Source of the DNA: Candidatus Avelusimicrobium pecoris
GTDB lineage: Bacteria > Elusimicrobiota > Elusimicrobia > Elusimicrobiales > Elusimicrobiaceae
DNA: 39,808 nucleotides
Direction: 5' to 3'
Assembly (NCBI GenBank): GCA_902761975.1
Contig: CACWMG010000017.1
Span: 1 to 39,808 of the forward strand
Under the pieces are notes generated by a model. That model did not search any database. It saw only the letters and a program-made list of their open reading frames with translations, and was not told the DNA's origin. A program made the translations under genes and the position numbers. Shown in pieces: positions 31,387-38,335 of the stretch (positions within the stretch are counted from its first letter, which is position 1; each line of letters starts with the position of its first letter).

Positions 31387-33300
31387 TTACTTTGCCCAGT
31401 GGTTATTTTGAAACAAACTGGTTACACTTTTATCTAACGCCAGTACTTCCTGTTCCAAACGGGCATAGTCCTCACTATTTTTATCTAACGAGCTTTCTAA
31501 CCCCTTACTACGGTCGTGGCGCAAAAACCCCTCCGGGGTAATAATTGCCAAGTTGCTTCCCTCCGCAATAAAGGCGCGGTGGGCAATAGCGGGGTTTAAC
31601 CCATCCACCCCCAAGGCCGAAAAGGGAGCTTTTAAACTCAGTAAATGGAATAACGTGGGGATTAAATCCAACTGAGACACCGGGTACTCCACCGTACGCG
31701 GCGTTAAAAGGCCCGGGGCATAAATTACCAAGGGGATACGAAATTTTTGATAAATGTCATCTGCACGCTGGGCTAAGCCCAAGGTATGGTCTGCCATCAA
31801 TACAAAAATGGTATTATCCAGCCACCCCTCTTGGCGGGCGCGCTCCATGAATTTCCCGATAGAATAATCGGCATAAAACAAGGTGTTTAGGTATTTATTT
31901 TCTTCGGTCGTACGGGGGTATTTTTCGAATTGCGCCGTGGTTATATTAAAGGGGGTATGCGTGGTACCCGTAAAAGTGAAAATAAAAAAGGGCTTTTTTT
32001 CTGCATGCGCCGCCGACGCTTTCTGCGCGGCAAATTGTAACATATCATAGTCATAGCCAAAGTCCTGTTCGGCCCGGTAGTCCATGAGGCGGGGTATATC
32101 TTCCATGCCGTAGCTTTCTTCAAAATGAAAGATATGCTCGGCCATATTGCACATTTGGTAGGAACTGCGTAAGGAAGATTGCACAAAAGCCGTGTAGTAC
32201 CCCTCCTCCCGTAGCACCCGCGCTAACGAGGTAATGGCATTTAATTCCAGCCCGTCTGAAAATTGCCCAAGGCCCGGCACCAGCGGCACCCCGGCAAAAC
32301 TGGCCCCTATCCCAAAAATACTACGCACTCCTACCGCATACGCGTTGGTGAACATCACGCCTTGGCGCGCCAACGCATCAAAATAGGGCGTTACGCCGTA
32401 TGGATGATTTCCGTAAGCGTCTATGTAGCGCGGCGTCCAGCTTTCCAGCAATATCACTACTATGTTGCGCTTTTGCAGGGGTTTTTGCGTCTTAATACTA
32501 CGTACCAAGGGATAATCGGGCTCTGTAAAAGTTTCCTGCGGGGAAGATAACAGTTGTTGCATCAGTGCCAATGCTTGCTGCGTGGGAAGCGGATTTTGCG
32601 TTTGTGCTTTCCCGCGCCGCAGTGAATGATACGCCGAAAATACCCCATTACTCATCAGCACCCCTTGGGCCGTACTGGTAGATAGTTTATTGAGCGAACG
32701 CATAGATAACGGCTTGCCGCTCACTTGTCCCCGGATTCCCAAAAACACAACGGCACACACGCTTACAAACGCCACTACACTTTTCCACACCGGCTGTGGC
32801 GTAGGACGATAAAACCGGTCAATGAGCCTAAAGCCCACTTTCACGAGTCCCGCAAACACCCCGGCTAACAGTAGTAGCGCCCACCAGTACCCATGGAGTG
32901 CATAGCGCACTAAAAACCCAATTTCATTTTTAATGTACAGCAGTTCCTCGGCTATGTGCCGTTTGGCTTCCGGGAAATACACAAAGTCCGCAACTAATAC
33001 CCCCGCCAAAAACAATACCACCAAACACCCATACACATGCCACGCTTTTAAATAGTTAGCCGAGCGCACCGGCAACCACCACAACACAAGTAACGGGCTT
33101 GCAAATAGAAAAAGGATAGACGTATCAAAGAGTACCCCCCGTACAAAAGCCCCTACAATTTGCGGGGTAGAGAGGGCTTGAAACACGGGGTAATACGCTG
33201 CCAAAATAGCCAGGCGCACCACCAAAAACAGTCCCAGTAGCACGGCAACATACCCCACCCAAAAGCGCAATTTAAATGTAAAATCCTGTGGTAATTTCAT
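31387..33300 (-). CDS. LtaS-like membrane sulfatase / phosphoglycerol or phosphoethanolamine transferase
   Basis: Alkaline-phosphatase superfamily membrane enzyme of 637 residues. Five N-terminal membrane segments lie at ~15-37, 62-78, 88-108, 138-158 and 173-190, followed by a periplasmic catalytic domain. Metal and active-site marks are NIVVILLESWTPRYI (Glu ~286), TPYFDALARQGVMFTNAYAVGVRSIFGIGA (probable nucleophile Ser ~327 in the RSxxG position), FTGTTHTPF and FVLMADHTLG. In Gram-negative bacteria such proteins decorate LPS, periplasmic glucans or lipids; the substrate is unknown. The adjoining GT9 supports a role in surface glycolipid. TAAAAT lies 6 nt before the ATG, overlapping the nth stop, so an internal leaderless promoter is possible. 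Confidence 0.88.
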   Translation of the reverse strand: MKLPQDFTFKLRFWVGYVAVLLGLFLVVRLAILAAYYPVFQALSTPQIVGAFVRGVLFDTSILFLFASPLLVLWWLPVRSANYLKAWHVYGCLVVLFLAGVLVADFVYFPEAKRHIAEELLYIKNEIGFLVRYALHGYWWALLLLAGVFAGLVKVGFRLIDRFYRPTPQPVWKSVVAFVSVCAVVFLGIRGQVSGKPLSMRSLNKLSTSTAQGVLMSNGVFSAYHSLRRGKAQTQNPLPTQQALALMQQLLSSPQETFTEPDYPLVRSIKTQKPLQKRNIVVILLESWTPRYIDAYGNHPYGVTPYFDALARQGVMFTNAYAVGVRSIFGIGASFAGVPLVPGLGQFSDGLELNAITSLARVLREEGYYTAFVQSSLRSSYQMCNMAEHIFHFEESYGMEDIPRLMDYRAEQDFGYDYDMLQFAAQKASAAHAEKKPFFIFTFTGTTHTPFNITTAQFEKYPRTTEENKYLNTLFYADYSIGKFMERARQEGWLDNTIFVLMADHTLGLAQRADDIYQKFRIPLVIYAPGLLTPRTVEYPVSQLDLIPTLFHLLSLKAPFSALGVDGLNPAIAHRAFIAEGSNLAIITPEGFLRHDRSKGLESSLDKNSEDYARLEQEVLALDKSVTSLFQNNHWAK

Positions 33301-33304
33301 ATTA

Positions 33305-33937
33305 TTATTTTACTCCACTTTTACTACAAAACGCACGTAATGAGCATTTTTCACATTGTGGATTGCGCGCGGGGCAAATACTACGCCCATGCAAAATAAG
33401 CGCAATCGCAATCCAACCCCAGTACTCATAGGGAATAATTTTGGTAAGGTCGCGCTCTATTTTTACGGGGTCCGTGTTTTTGGTAAGCCCTAACCGAAAC
33501 GCCAAACGCTTTACGTGCGTATCCACCACTATGCCGGCGGGTTTTTTAAAATAATCGCCCAGCATTACGTTGGCGGTTTTGCGCGCCACTCCGCGCAAGG
33601 TCAGCAACTCGTCCATGGTTTGCGGCACTTCTCCACCGTATACCGCACAAATGCGTTTAGACATTTCTATTAAACTAAGTGCCTTGCTGTGGTAAAACCC
33701 GGCCGAGTGGATAATTTTTTCCACGTCCTTGATATTAGCTTGTGCCAAATCATACACCGTGGGATATTTTTTAAATAAATGCGGGGTAATGGTGTTCACG
33801 CGCGCGTCGGTGCATTGGGCGGACAAAATCACCGCGCACAGCAGTTCCCACGCGCTTTGGTGGTGCAAAGGGATGACGTGTTTGGGGTATAATTTTTTAA
33901 GTGCTTTGAGTAGCGGCAAGACGTCTTTAGTGGGCAT
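33305..33937 (-). CDS. nth: Endonuclease III
   Basis: Base-excision DNA glycosylase/AP lyase for oxidised pyrimidines. The start ATG at 33937 overlaps the znuB 3' end by 11 nt (the longer frame adds six residues only). 210 residues. The helix-hairpin-helix LLTLRGVARKTANVML contains the catalytic Lys, and GIVVDTHVKRLAFRLG contains the catalytic Asp. The 4Fe-4S cluster is CPARNPQCEKCSLRAFC (C-x6-C-x2-C-x5-C). LLCAVILSAQCTDARVN is the usual N-terminal signature. Everything expected for activity is present. Coupling to a metal-uptake operon is unusual, but I would not infer a shared function. Confidence 0.97.
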   Translation of the reverse strand: MPTKDVLPLLKALKKLYPKHVIPLHHQSAWELLCAVILSAQCTDARVNTITPHLFKKYPTVYDLAQANIKDVEKIIHSAGFYHSKALSLIEMSKRICAVYGGEVPQTMDELLTLRGVARKTANVMLGDYFKKPAGIVVDTHVKRLAFRLGLTKNTDPVKIERDLTKIIPYEYWGWIAIALILHGRSICPARNPQCEKCSLRAFCSKSGVK

Positions 33938-34733
33938 ACACTTTACTCCACACAAACGCGCCCAGTAAAATCAGTAAATCCACCAAAATAATCGTTGCCC
34001 CGGACGGGATATTAAACATAAACGAAAACCAAATTCCCCCCCATACGCTCACCGCACCAAAGCAGGCGGCTAGCCAAAGCACCTGTTTAAACGTGCGCGA
34101 GAGGAGCAGTGCCGCCACAGGCGGGATAATAAGCATAGCAGAAATTAAAAAAATCCCCACTACTTTAAACGCCAACACCACCGCCACAGACGTAATCATC
34201 ACTAAAATTAAATTGACGGTTTGCACCGGCACCCCGCGCGTGTGGGCAAACGGCTCATCAAAACAAGCGGATACTAAATAGCGGTAAAACAGTTTCAGCC
34301 CTACGAGCACCACGCAAAGCAGTACGCCGCACAGCGCGGCCTCACTAGCGGAAACGGTTAAAATACTGCCAAACAAATACCCTAACAAATCGGTATTAAA
34401 CCCGCCGGCAAGTGCGGTAAGCAAAAGCCCGACAGACAGCCCCGCCGCACTGACAATACCAATAGCGGCGTCCCCGTAAATTTTAAATTTCTCCGTAATC
34501 TTTAAAATACCCGCACTGGCGGCCATGACAATCGGCACGGACATATAGACCGGGCTGGTGGACGTCAAGAGCGCCACCGCTACCCCGGTTAAACACACGT
34601 GGCTCATGCCGTCGCCCATTAAAGACAAACGCTTTAATACCAAAAACACCCCTAGTAATGCACACGCTACCGCCACAAGCGTACCGGCCACTAAACCGCG
34701 TTGTACAAACCCATAGCTTAAAAACTCAAGCAT
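33927..34733 (-). CDS. znuB: Zinc/manganese ABC transporter permease
   Basis: Membrane subunit of an ABC-3 family metal importer. GGAGGG 5 nt before the ATG at 34733 sets the start; the longer frame reads into znuC. 268 residues with about eight to nine hydrophobic segments. Typical sequences: RGLVAGTLVAVACALLGVFLVLKRLSLMGDGMSHV at the start, GVALALL-type helix, DLLGYLFGSILTVS, VGIFLISAMLIIPPVAALL (the ABC-3 signature with the paired prolines). The stop overlaps nth and the start overlaps the znuC stop, so translation is coupled throughout. Confidence 0.94.
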   Translation of the reverse strand: MLEFLSYGFVQRGLVAGTLVAVACALLGVFLVLKRLSLMGDGMSHVCLTGVAVALLTSTSPVYMSVPIVMAASAGILKITEKFKIYGDAAIGIVSAAGLSVGLLLTALAGGFNTDLLGYLFGSILTVSASEAALCGVLLCVVLVGLKLFYRYLVSACFDEPFAHTRGVPVQTVNLILVMITSVAVVLAFKVVGIFLISAMLIIPPVAALLLSRTFKQVLWLAACFGAVSVWGGIWFSFMFNIPSGATIILVDLLILLGAFVWSKVYAH

Positions 34734-35535
34734 GTTTTCCCTCCGCGTGCGCACACTCCGTGCAATCTTCGCCCAGTGGGCAGTGGCCGTGGTGGTTGTG
34801 CAAGTGGTCAATGGTATGTTGGGCAAAGGGGCCCAGTTGTTTGGCTACGGCGGCACTGTGGCAAAATTCGCTCTTGGTGCCAAAGAACACCACCGTTTTA
34901 TCTACGTACATAAATTTGGAAATATGTTTGCCCACTTCGCCCGTGTCGTGCGTGATAAGCAAAATAGTAACCCCATGCTGTTGATTGAGCTCGCCCAATA
35001 AGTTAAAAAACATTTCGCGGCTTTGTGCGTCCAACGCGGTGGAGGGTTCATCCAAAATCAAAATTTCCGGGTTGCTTACTAACGCGCGCGCCAACAACAC
35101 ACGTTGCTGTTGACCGATAGACAAATCGTGGAAAATAGTTCCGGCATAGTCTCGCGTATGGGTTTTTTGCATAGCGGTGTGTACTTGTTTTAGGTCCGCG
35201 CGGCTGACGGCACTGCCTAGCCGCTGTGGCAGGCCCATCAGCACCACCTCTTCGGCCGAAATAGGAAAGCGGCTTTGGGACACCGGGCTTTTTTGCGCCA
35301 AATATCCAATCTTATTCCATGCCTTAAATTGGGCAAGCGGTGTGCCAAACAAAAAAATATTTCCCGCACCCTGTTCCAAGCCTAAAAGCAGTTTGAGTAA
35401 GGTGGTTTTCCCGCCGCCGTTGGGGCCGATAATGCCCACATAGTCGCCGGACTGCACGTCAAAAGAAACGTTTTCCAGCACCGGTACGCGGCGGTACGCA
35501 AAGCGAAGTTTTTCGGCCTTAATTACGCTTGGCAT
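34726..35535 (-). CDS. znuC: Zinc/manganese ABC transporter ATPase with His/Cys-rich tail
   Basis: ATP-hydrolysing subunit of the metal importer. 269 residues. Walker A GPNGGGKTTLLKL at about 37-49, Q-loop AQKSPV, ABC signature LSIGQQQRVLLARAL (Ile in place of the usual Gly), Walker B ILILDEPSTALD and switch His in LLITHDTGE. After the domain ends near 230, a tail follows with HTIDHLHNHHGHCPLG and EDCTECAHAEGKHA. It has seven His and three Cys, a plausible metal-binding or metal-sensing appendage. Some ZnuC proteins have His-rich ends, but the added CxxC is notable. Start and stop overlap znuA and znuB. Confidence 0.95.
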   Translation of the reverse strand: MPSVIKAEKLRFAYRRVPVLENVSFDVQSGDYVGIIGPNGGGKTTLLKLLLGLEQGAGNIFLFGTPLAQFKAWNKIGYLAQKSPVSQSRFPISAEEVVLMGLPQRLGSAVSRADLKQVHTAMQKTHTRDYAGTIFHDLSIGQQQRVLLARALVSNPEILILDEPSTALDAQSREMFFNLLGELNQQHGVTILLITHDTGEVGKHISKFMYVDKTVVFFGTKSEFCHSAAVAKQLGPFAQHTIDHLHNHHGHCPLGEDCTECAHAEGKHA

Positions 35536-36419
35536 TGTAACCCCCGCGCCAAACTTTCCAAGTTGCGGCGCATTAAATCTGCGTAAGTTACATTTGCATT
35601 AAAATCTGTTTTAGAGATGTGTTCAATGGGGTATAACGGCAAAATTTGCGCGCCCGTTTCCTGCGCCACAGCACCGGCTAAACGCGGGGAGAGGGTCTCT
35701 TCGGTAAAAATAGCGGTCAGGTGTTTGGCGTTAATTTCGTCCACCAAAGCGGCCAGTTTTTTAGCGGAATGTTCCCCATTGTGGGACGTACCCGCCAAAG
35801 CTGTGAGTGTCAGGTCGTACGCGTCGGTTAAATTTTTAAAGGCCAAGTGCCCCACGTGCACCACTTCGCGCGTTTTGCAGGTAGCCAAAACGGTATTAAA
35901 TTCTTGCGCCAGCGCGTCTATCTCTGCCTTAAATTTGGCTAAGTTTTCCCCGTAGGCAAGCTCGTGCGTAGGGTCTATTTGCGTGAGCACTTTTTCAATT
36001 TGCGCGGCTAATAATTTGGCGTTTTCCAAATTCATCCACACGTGCGGGTCCGCCGCGGCAGGCACGGAATCTGCTAATTTTACAACCGTGGCTTTTCCGT
36101 GCGCCAGGTGGGCCAAATCAGCCGCCCAGGGCTCCAGTTCGTTTGATAAATACACAAAGGCGTCCGCGTGTTGCAACGTGATGAGCGCGCCCGGCGTGGG
36201 CTCAAAGGCGTGCGGCTCGGCCCCCGGAGGCAGTAACATCAGCACATTGACGTGTTCCCCCGCCAGTTCTTTAGCTAACGTATAAGGCACATAGCCCGAG
36301 GTTACCAGTACCGGGTTATCGTTATCCACCACCGGGTTACGCACGGTAGAGGAAATAGACGCCCACCAAATCCCGGCGGCCACGAGCAAAAATAAAATAG
36401 AAAACAAATGCTTACGCAT
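35523..36419 (-). CDS. znuA: Zinc/manganese ABC transporter substrate-binding protein
   Basis: Cluster A-I binding protein that captures Zn2+ or Mn2+ in the periplasm. 298 residues. The N-terminus is a hydrophobic segment (residues ~5-25) with no lipobox Cys, so it is either secreted or membrane-anchored. Metal ligands are visible: His in GAEPHAFEPTP, His in ADPHVWMNLEN, His in VVHVGHLAFKNL, and an acidic residue in AIFTEETLSPR. Three His plus an acid favour the zinc/manganese class. The His-rich flexible loop of E. coli ZnuA is absent here, while His-rich sequence appears in ZnuC instead. TATAAT 6 nt upstream and no Shine-Dalgarno imply a leaderless transcript. Confidence 0.94.
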   Translation of the reverse strand: MRKHLFSILFLLVAAGIWWASISSTVRNPVVDNDNPVLVTSGYVPYTLAKELAGEHVNVLMLLPPGAEPHAFEPTPGALITLQHADAFVYLSNELEPWAADLAHLAHGKATVVKLADSVPAAADPHVWMNLENAKLLAAQIEKVLTQIDPTHELAYGENLAKFKAEIDALAQEFNTVLATCKTREVVHVGHLAFKNLTDAYDLTLTALAGTSHNGEHSAKKLAALVDEINAKHLTAIFTEETLSPRLAGAVAQETGAQILPLYPIEHISKTDFNANVTYADLMRRNLESLARGLQCQA

Positions 36420-36478
36420 AAGGATATTATAGCAATTTCCGGGTGTCCCCCCTTTTTCAAAATTGCTAAAATAAGCTT
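36420..36478. promoter_or_regulatory. Divergent znuA / eamA promoter region with matching cores
   Basis: Both strands carry the same core, AAATTGCTAWAAT. On minus it is TGC-TATAAT (-10 at 36426-36431) and on plus TGC-TAAAAT (-10 at 36467-36472). Each -10 ends exactly 6 nt before its ATG. The cores form an inverted repeat AGCAATTT (36431-36438) / AAATTGCT (36460-36467). Both are extended -10 promoters without a recognisable -35. Confidence 0.65.
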
Positions 36479-37375
36479 ATGAGTTACTTTTTAGCATTTT
36501 GTTTGGCCCTGTGTTGGGGCACGGCGTTTTTAGCGTCCAAAAACATTGTGGACGTGTTACCGCCCTATTGGGGGGCGTTTGCCCGCGTACTGGCGGGGCT
36601 TTTGTTTTTTGCGGTTTTCTTTGCGTTGCGCCGCGCTAAACTCAGCTGTCCCGTGCGCCAATTGTGGCGTCCGTGGACGATTAGCCTACTGCTCATTTTA
36701 CTGCCGTTTGCGTCCCTGTCGTGGGGCATCCAACACACGGTCCCCACAGTGGCGGGCATTTTTAACGGCACGGTGCCGATATGGAGCTTTATTGCCGGGG
36801 CGATCCTCTTAAAAGGGGTGGACCGTTTTACCTGGCGCCGCGCGGCCGGGGTAGTCATTGGCCTAGCCGGGCTCCTCATTATTATGCGCCCGCAGTGGCA
36901 AGCCGCCCTTACCGTGCCCGCCGGGAAAATGGCTTTATGGGGATATTTGGCCCTGCTGGTAATGGCGCTTTCCTACGGCGTAGGCAACGTAATCACCAAA
37001 AAAATTATGGTGGATAACACCGAGCTTAACTGGGAGGCCAACACCTTCCACCAATACGTATTTGCCGCGGTGGTATTGTGCCTGATTTCCCTAGGGACCG
37101 AGCCCGCCCCCGCTTTGGCGGTATTTAATACCAAATTAGTGCTTTCTATTATCAGCGCGGGGGTGTTTTCGTCCGCGGTGGCGTTTTTACTAATGATTGC
37201 GCTGATGAAACGCTGGGGGGCCACACGCATGGCGTCGGTTACGTATTTTTCGCCTGTGATTGCCATGGGCACGGATATTTTATTCCGCGCCCGCACGCCG
37301 CACACACCGGAACTAATTGGCATGGTGTTAATTTTTGCCAGTTTGTGGCTGATTCAAAAACCGCTTAAAAATTAA
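36479..37375 (+). CDS. EamA-family (drug/metabolite superfamily) transporter
   Basis: Inner-membrane exporter or importer of small molecules, substrate not predictable. 298 residues with ten predicted helices in two EamA repeats. The first starts at the N-terminus with FCLALCWGTAFLASKNIVDVLPPYWGAFAR. The second starts near 165 with LLVMALSYGVGNVITKKIM. GLAGLLIIMRP closes the first half, and AVAFLLMIALMKRWGATRMASVTYFSPVIAMG is typical of the second. It is transcribed divergently from znuA with a near-identical promoter core, which raises the possibility of co-regulation by the same factor. A terminator follows directly. Confidence 0.9.
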   Translation: MSYFLAFCLALCWGTAFLASKNIVDVLPPYWGAFARVLAGLLFFAVFFALRRAKLSCPVRQLWRPWTISLLLILLPFASLSWGIQHTVPTVAGIFNGTVPIWSFIAGAILLKGVDRFTWRRAAGVVIGLAGLLIIMRPQWQAALTVPAGKMALWGYLALLVMALSYGVGNVITKKIMVDNTELNWEANTFHQYVFAAVVLCLISLGTEPAPALAVFNTKLVLSIISAGVFSSAVAFLLMIALMKRWGATRMASVTYFSPVIAMGTDILFRARTPHTPELIGMVLIFASLWLIQKPLKN

Positions 37376-37406
37376 AAAATCCCCGTGCTTAAAACACGGG
37401 GATTTT
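37376..37406. terminator. Bidirectional terminator between eamA and the truncated pilin
   Basis: A 12-bp stem AAAATCCCCGTG/CACGGGGATTTT with a 7-nt loop separates two convergent genes. The longer T run is on the minus strand (TTTTTT then AATTTTT), so it serves the pilin best; on plus only four T follow. Confidence 0.88.
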
Positions 37407-37427
37407 AACAATTTGACTATTTTGATT

Positions 37428-37897
37428 TTATTTACAAGTAGCAGTTTCCCAATTTACCGCACTGGCGGCCTTGCCAGAACAGGTAGTCCATACTGTTGGA
37501 GAACTCCAAACTATCTGGCTCCAGGAGCCACTACAAGACCCATCTGCCTGTATTGTTCCACTACAACTTATTGAGATCTGTGGCGAATTGCCATCAGCAG
37601 GCGTATAAGAAGCAGCCCATTTTACATAACTATTACAGGTTGTACCGGAAATATCCACGCACTTCTTTTGCGTTAGAAGTTGATCTCCACTTGTATCATA
37701 ACTTCTGTCAATAGTTTCCATGGAAGAATAAGTTCCGCATTTCCCGTCCTTCCCTATAGAAGATACGTCACAGTAATAGCTGGAAGTTCTCTGCCCCTGT
37801 GTATCTCTGGACACTTCATAAGCATACGTATAGTTCCCATTAGGGCAGATCCCCTTACTAGTAGGCATGGCACCGGCACATTGGGCACTTGTTTCCT
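37428..37897 (-). CDS. C-terminal part of a Cys-rich, pilin-like protein, 5' end lost at junction
   Basis: The frame is open from the junction to TAA at 37428, about 155 residues. It is rich in Ser, Thr, Gly, Tyr and Cys (GICPNGNYTYAYEV, YYCDVSS, GKCGTYSS, KKCVDISGTTCNSY, ISCSGTIQADGSCSG). This resembles the disulfide-stabilised globular domain of long Elusimicrobial pilins, but the diagnostic N-terminal helix is not in the window, so the assignment is inference from composition and the two other pilins nearby. The frame continues upstream of the ATG at 37868 (residues NAFKETSAQCAGA), which shows that this ATG is internal and the gene is truncated by the contig join near 37885-37910. Confidence 0.55.
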
Positions 37898-37910
37898 TAA
37901 AGGCATTTGA
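37885..37910. other. Chimeric junction: Elusimicrobiota-like to Clostridia-like DNA
   Basis: To the left, the minus strand encodes the Cys-rich pilin-like domain. To the right, the plus strand encodes an unrelated Firmicutes-type surface-protein domain (AFDSEEYLTVEMKTGD onward). Neither gene has its proper end here, codon use changes, and a false ORF (37867-38211) crosses the join. Confidence 0.75.
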
Positions 37911-38211
37911 TTCAGAAGAATATCTTACTGTGGAGATGAAGACAGGGGATAGCTTCCGGATTAAGGTGACCGATGCGCAGATTGTGAAAGACTATATCAG
38001 TGCGTCCGGGGAGACCTATACTATCAAAGTAACTTATGACGACAATGCTGAGATTCCCGATGGAGCTGATCTGGAGGTTGAGGAACTGCTTCCCGGTACA
38101 GAGGAATATGCAGATTACCTCACAAGATCTGCCAAGAAGCTCAATATTATAAGTGAGAATCTGGCTTTTGCGCGTTTCTTTGACATCACTATAGCCCCTG
38201 TGCTAAACTGA
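37898..38211 (+). CDS. Fragment of a Clostridia-type large surface protein domain
   Basis: The part after the junction reads as a beta-rich repeat of the kind found in giant cell-wall-anchored proteins of Lachnospiraceae: VTYDDNAEIPDGADLEVEELLPGTEEYADYL, then LAFARFFDITI. From memory, such domains normally continue after RFFDI(S/T)I with more extracellular sequence. Here the frame ends abruptly in APVLN and TGA at 38209-38211, which suggests another join near 38190-38205. Both ends are therefore truncated. The function of such proteins is adhesion or surface display; the domain assignment is by recall. Confidence 0.5.
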
Positions 38212-38212
38212 A
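38190..38212. other. Possible second join within the right flank
   Basis: The conserved domain text ends at FFDITI and is followed by five residues and a stop. From about 38215 the DNA becomes much more GC-rich (ccgcagacagtcggccggcc). This fits two different Clostridia-like sources rather than one gene end. Confidence 0.4.
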
Positions 38213-38215
38213 CTG

Positions 38216-38335
38216 ATGGAAATAACGCCGCAGACAGTCGGCCGGCCAAATCCGGTTCCGTGGCCGGATGGCGGCCGCGATGAAGAAATAGAAGACGTTT
38301 CAAGAGGACTTATACATTGGATAGATATGAATTAA
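38216..38335 (+). CDS. Short C-terminal fragment or small ORF before the TPR gene
   Basis: A 39-codon frame starting at ATG 38216 (MEITPQTVGRPNPVPWPDGG and ending LIHWIDMN), stop at 38333-38335. It has no Shine-Dalgarno. It is open back to about 38207, so it may be the 3' end of a larger gene cut by the join. It overlaps the start of the TPR gene by 19 nt, which suggests translational coupling. The product is unrecognised. Confidence 0.3.
   Translation: MEITPQTVGRPNPVPWPDGGRDEEIEDVSRGLIHWIDMN

Noticed and set aside
36431..36467. Classical Zur box
   Set aside because: The inverted repeat does not match the Zur consensus I know and coincides with the -10 elements, so symmetry may just reflect two similar promoters.
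37867..38211. 114-residue protein spanning the right junction
   Set aside because: The first ~10 codons are antisense pilin sequence; the ORF exists only because of the join.
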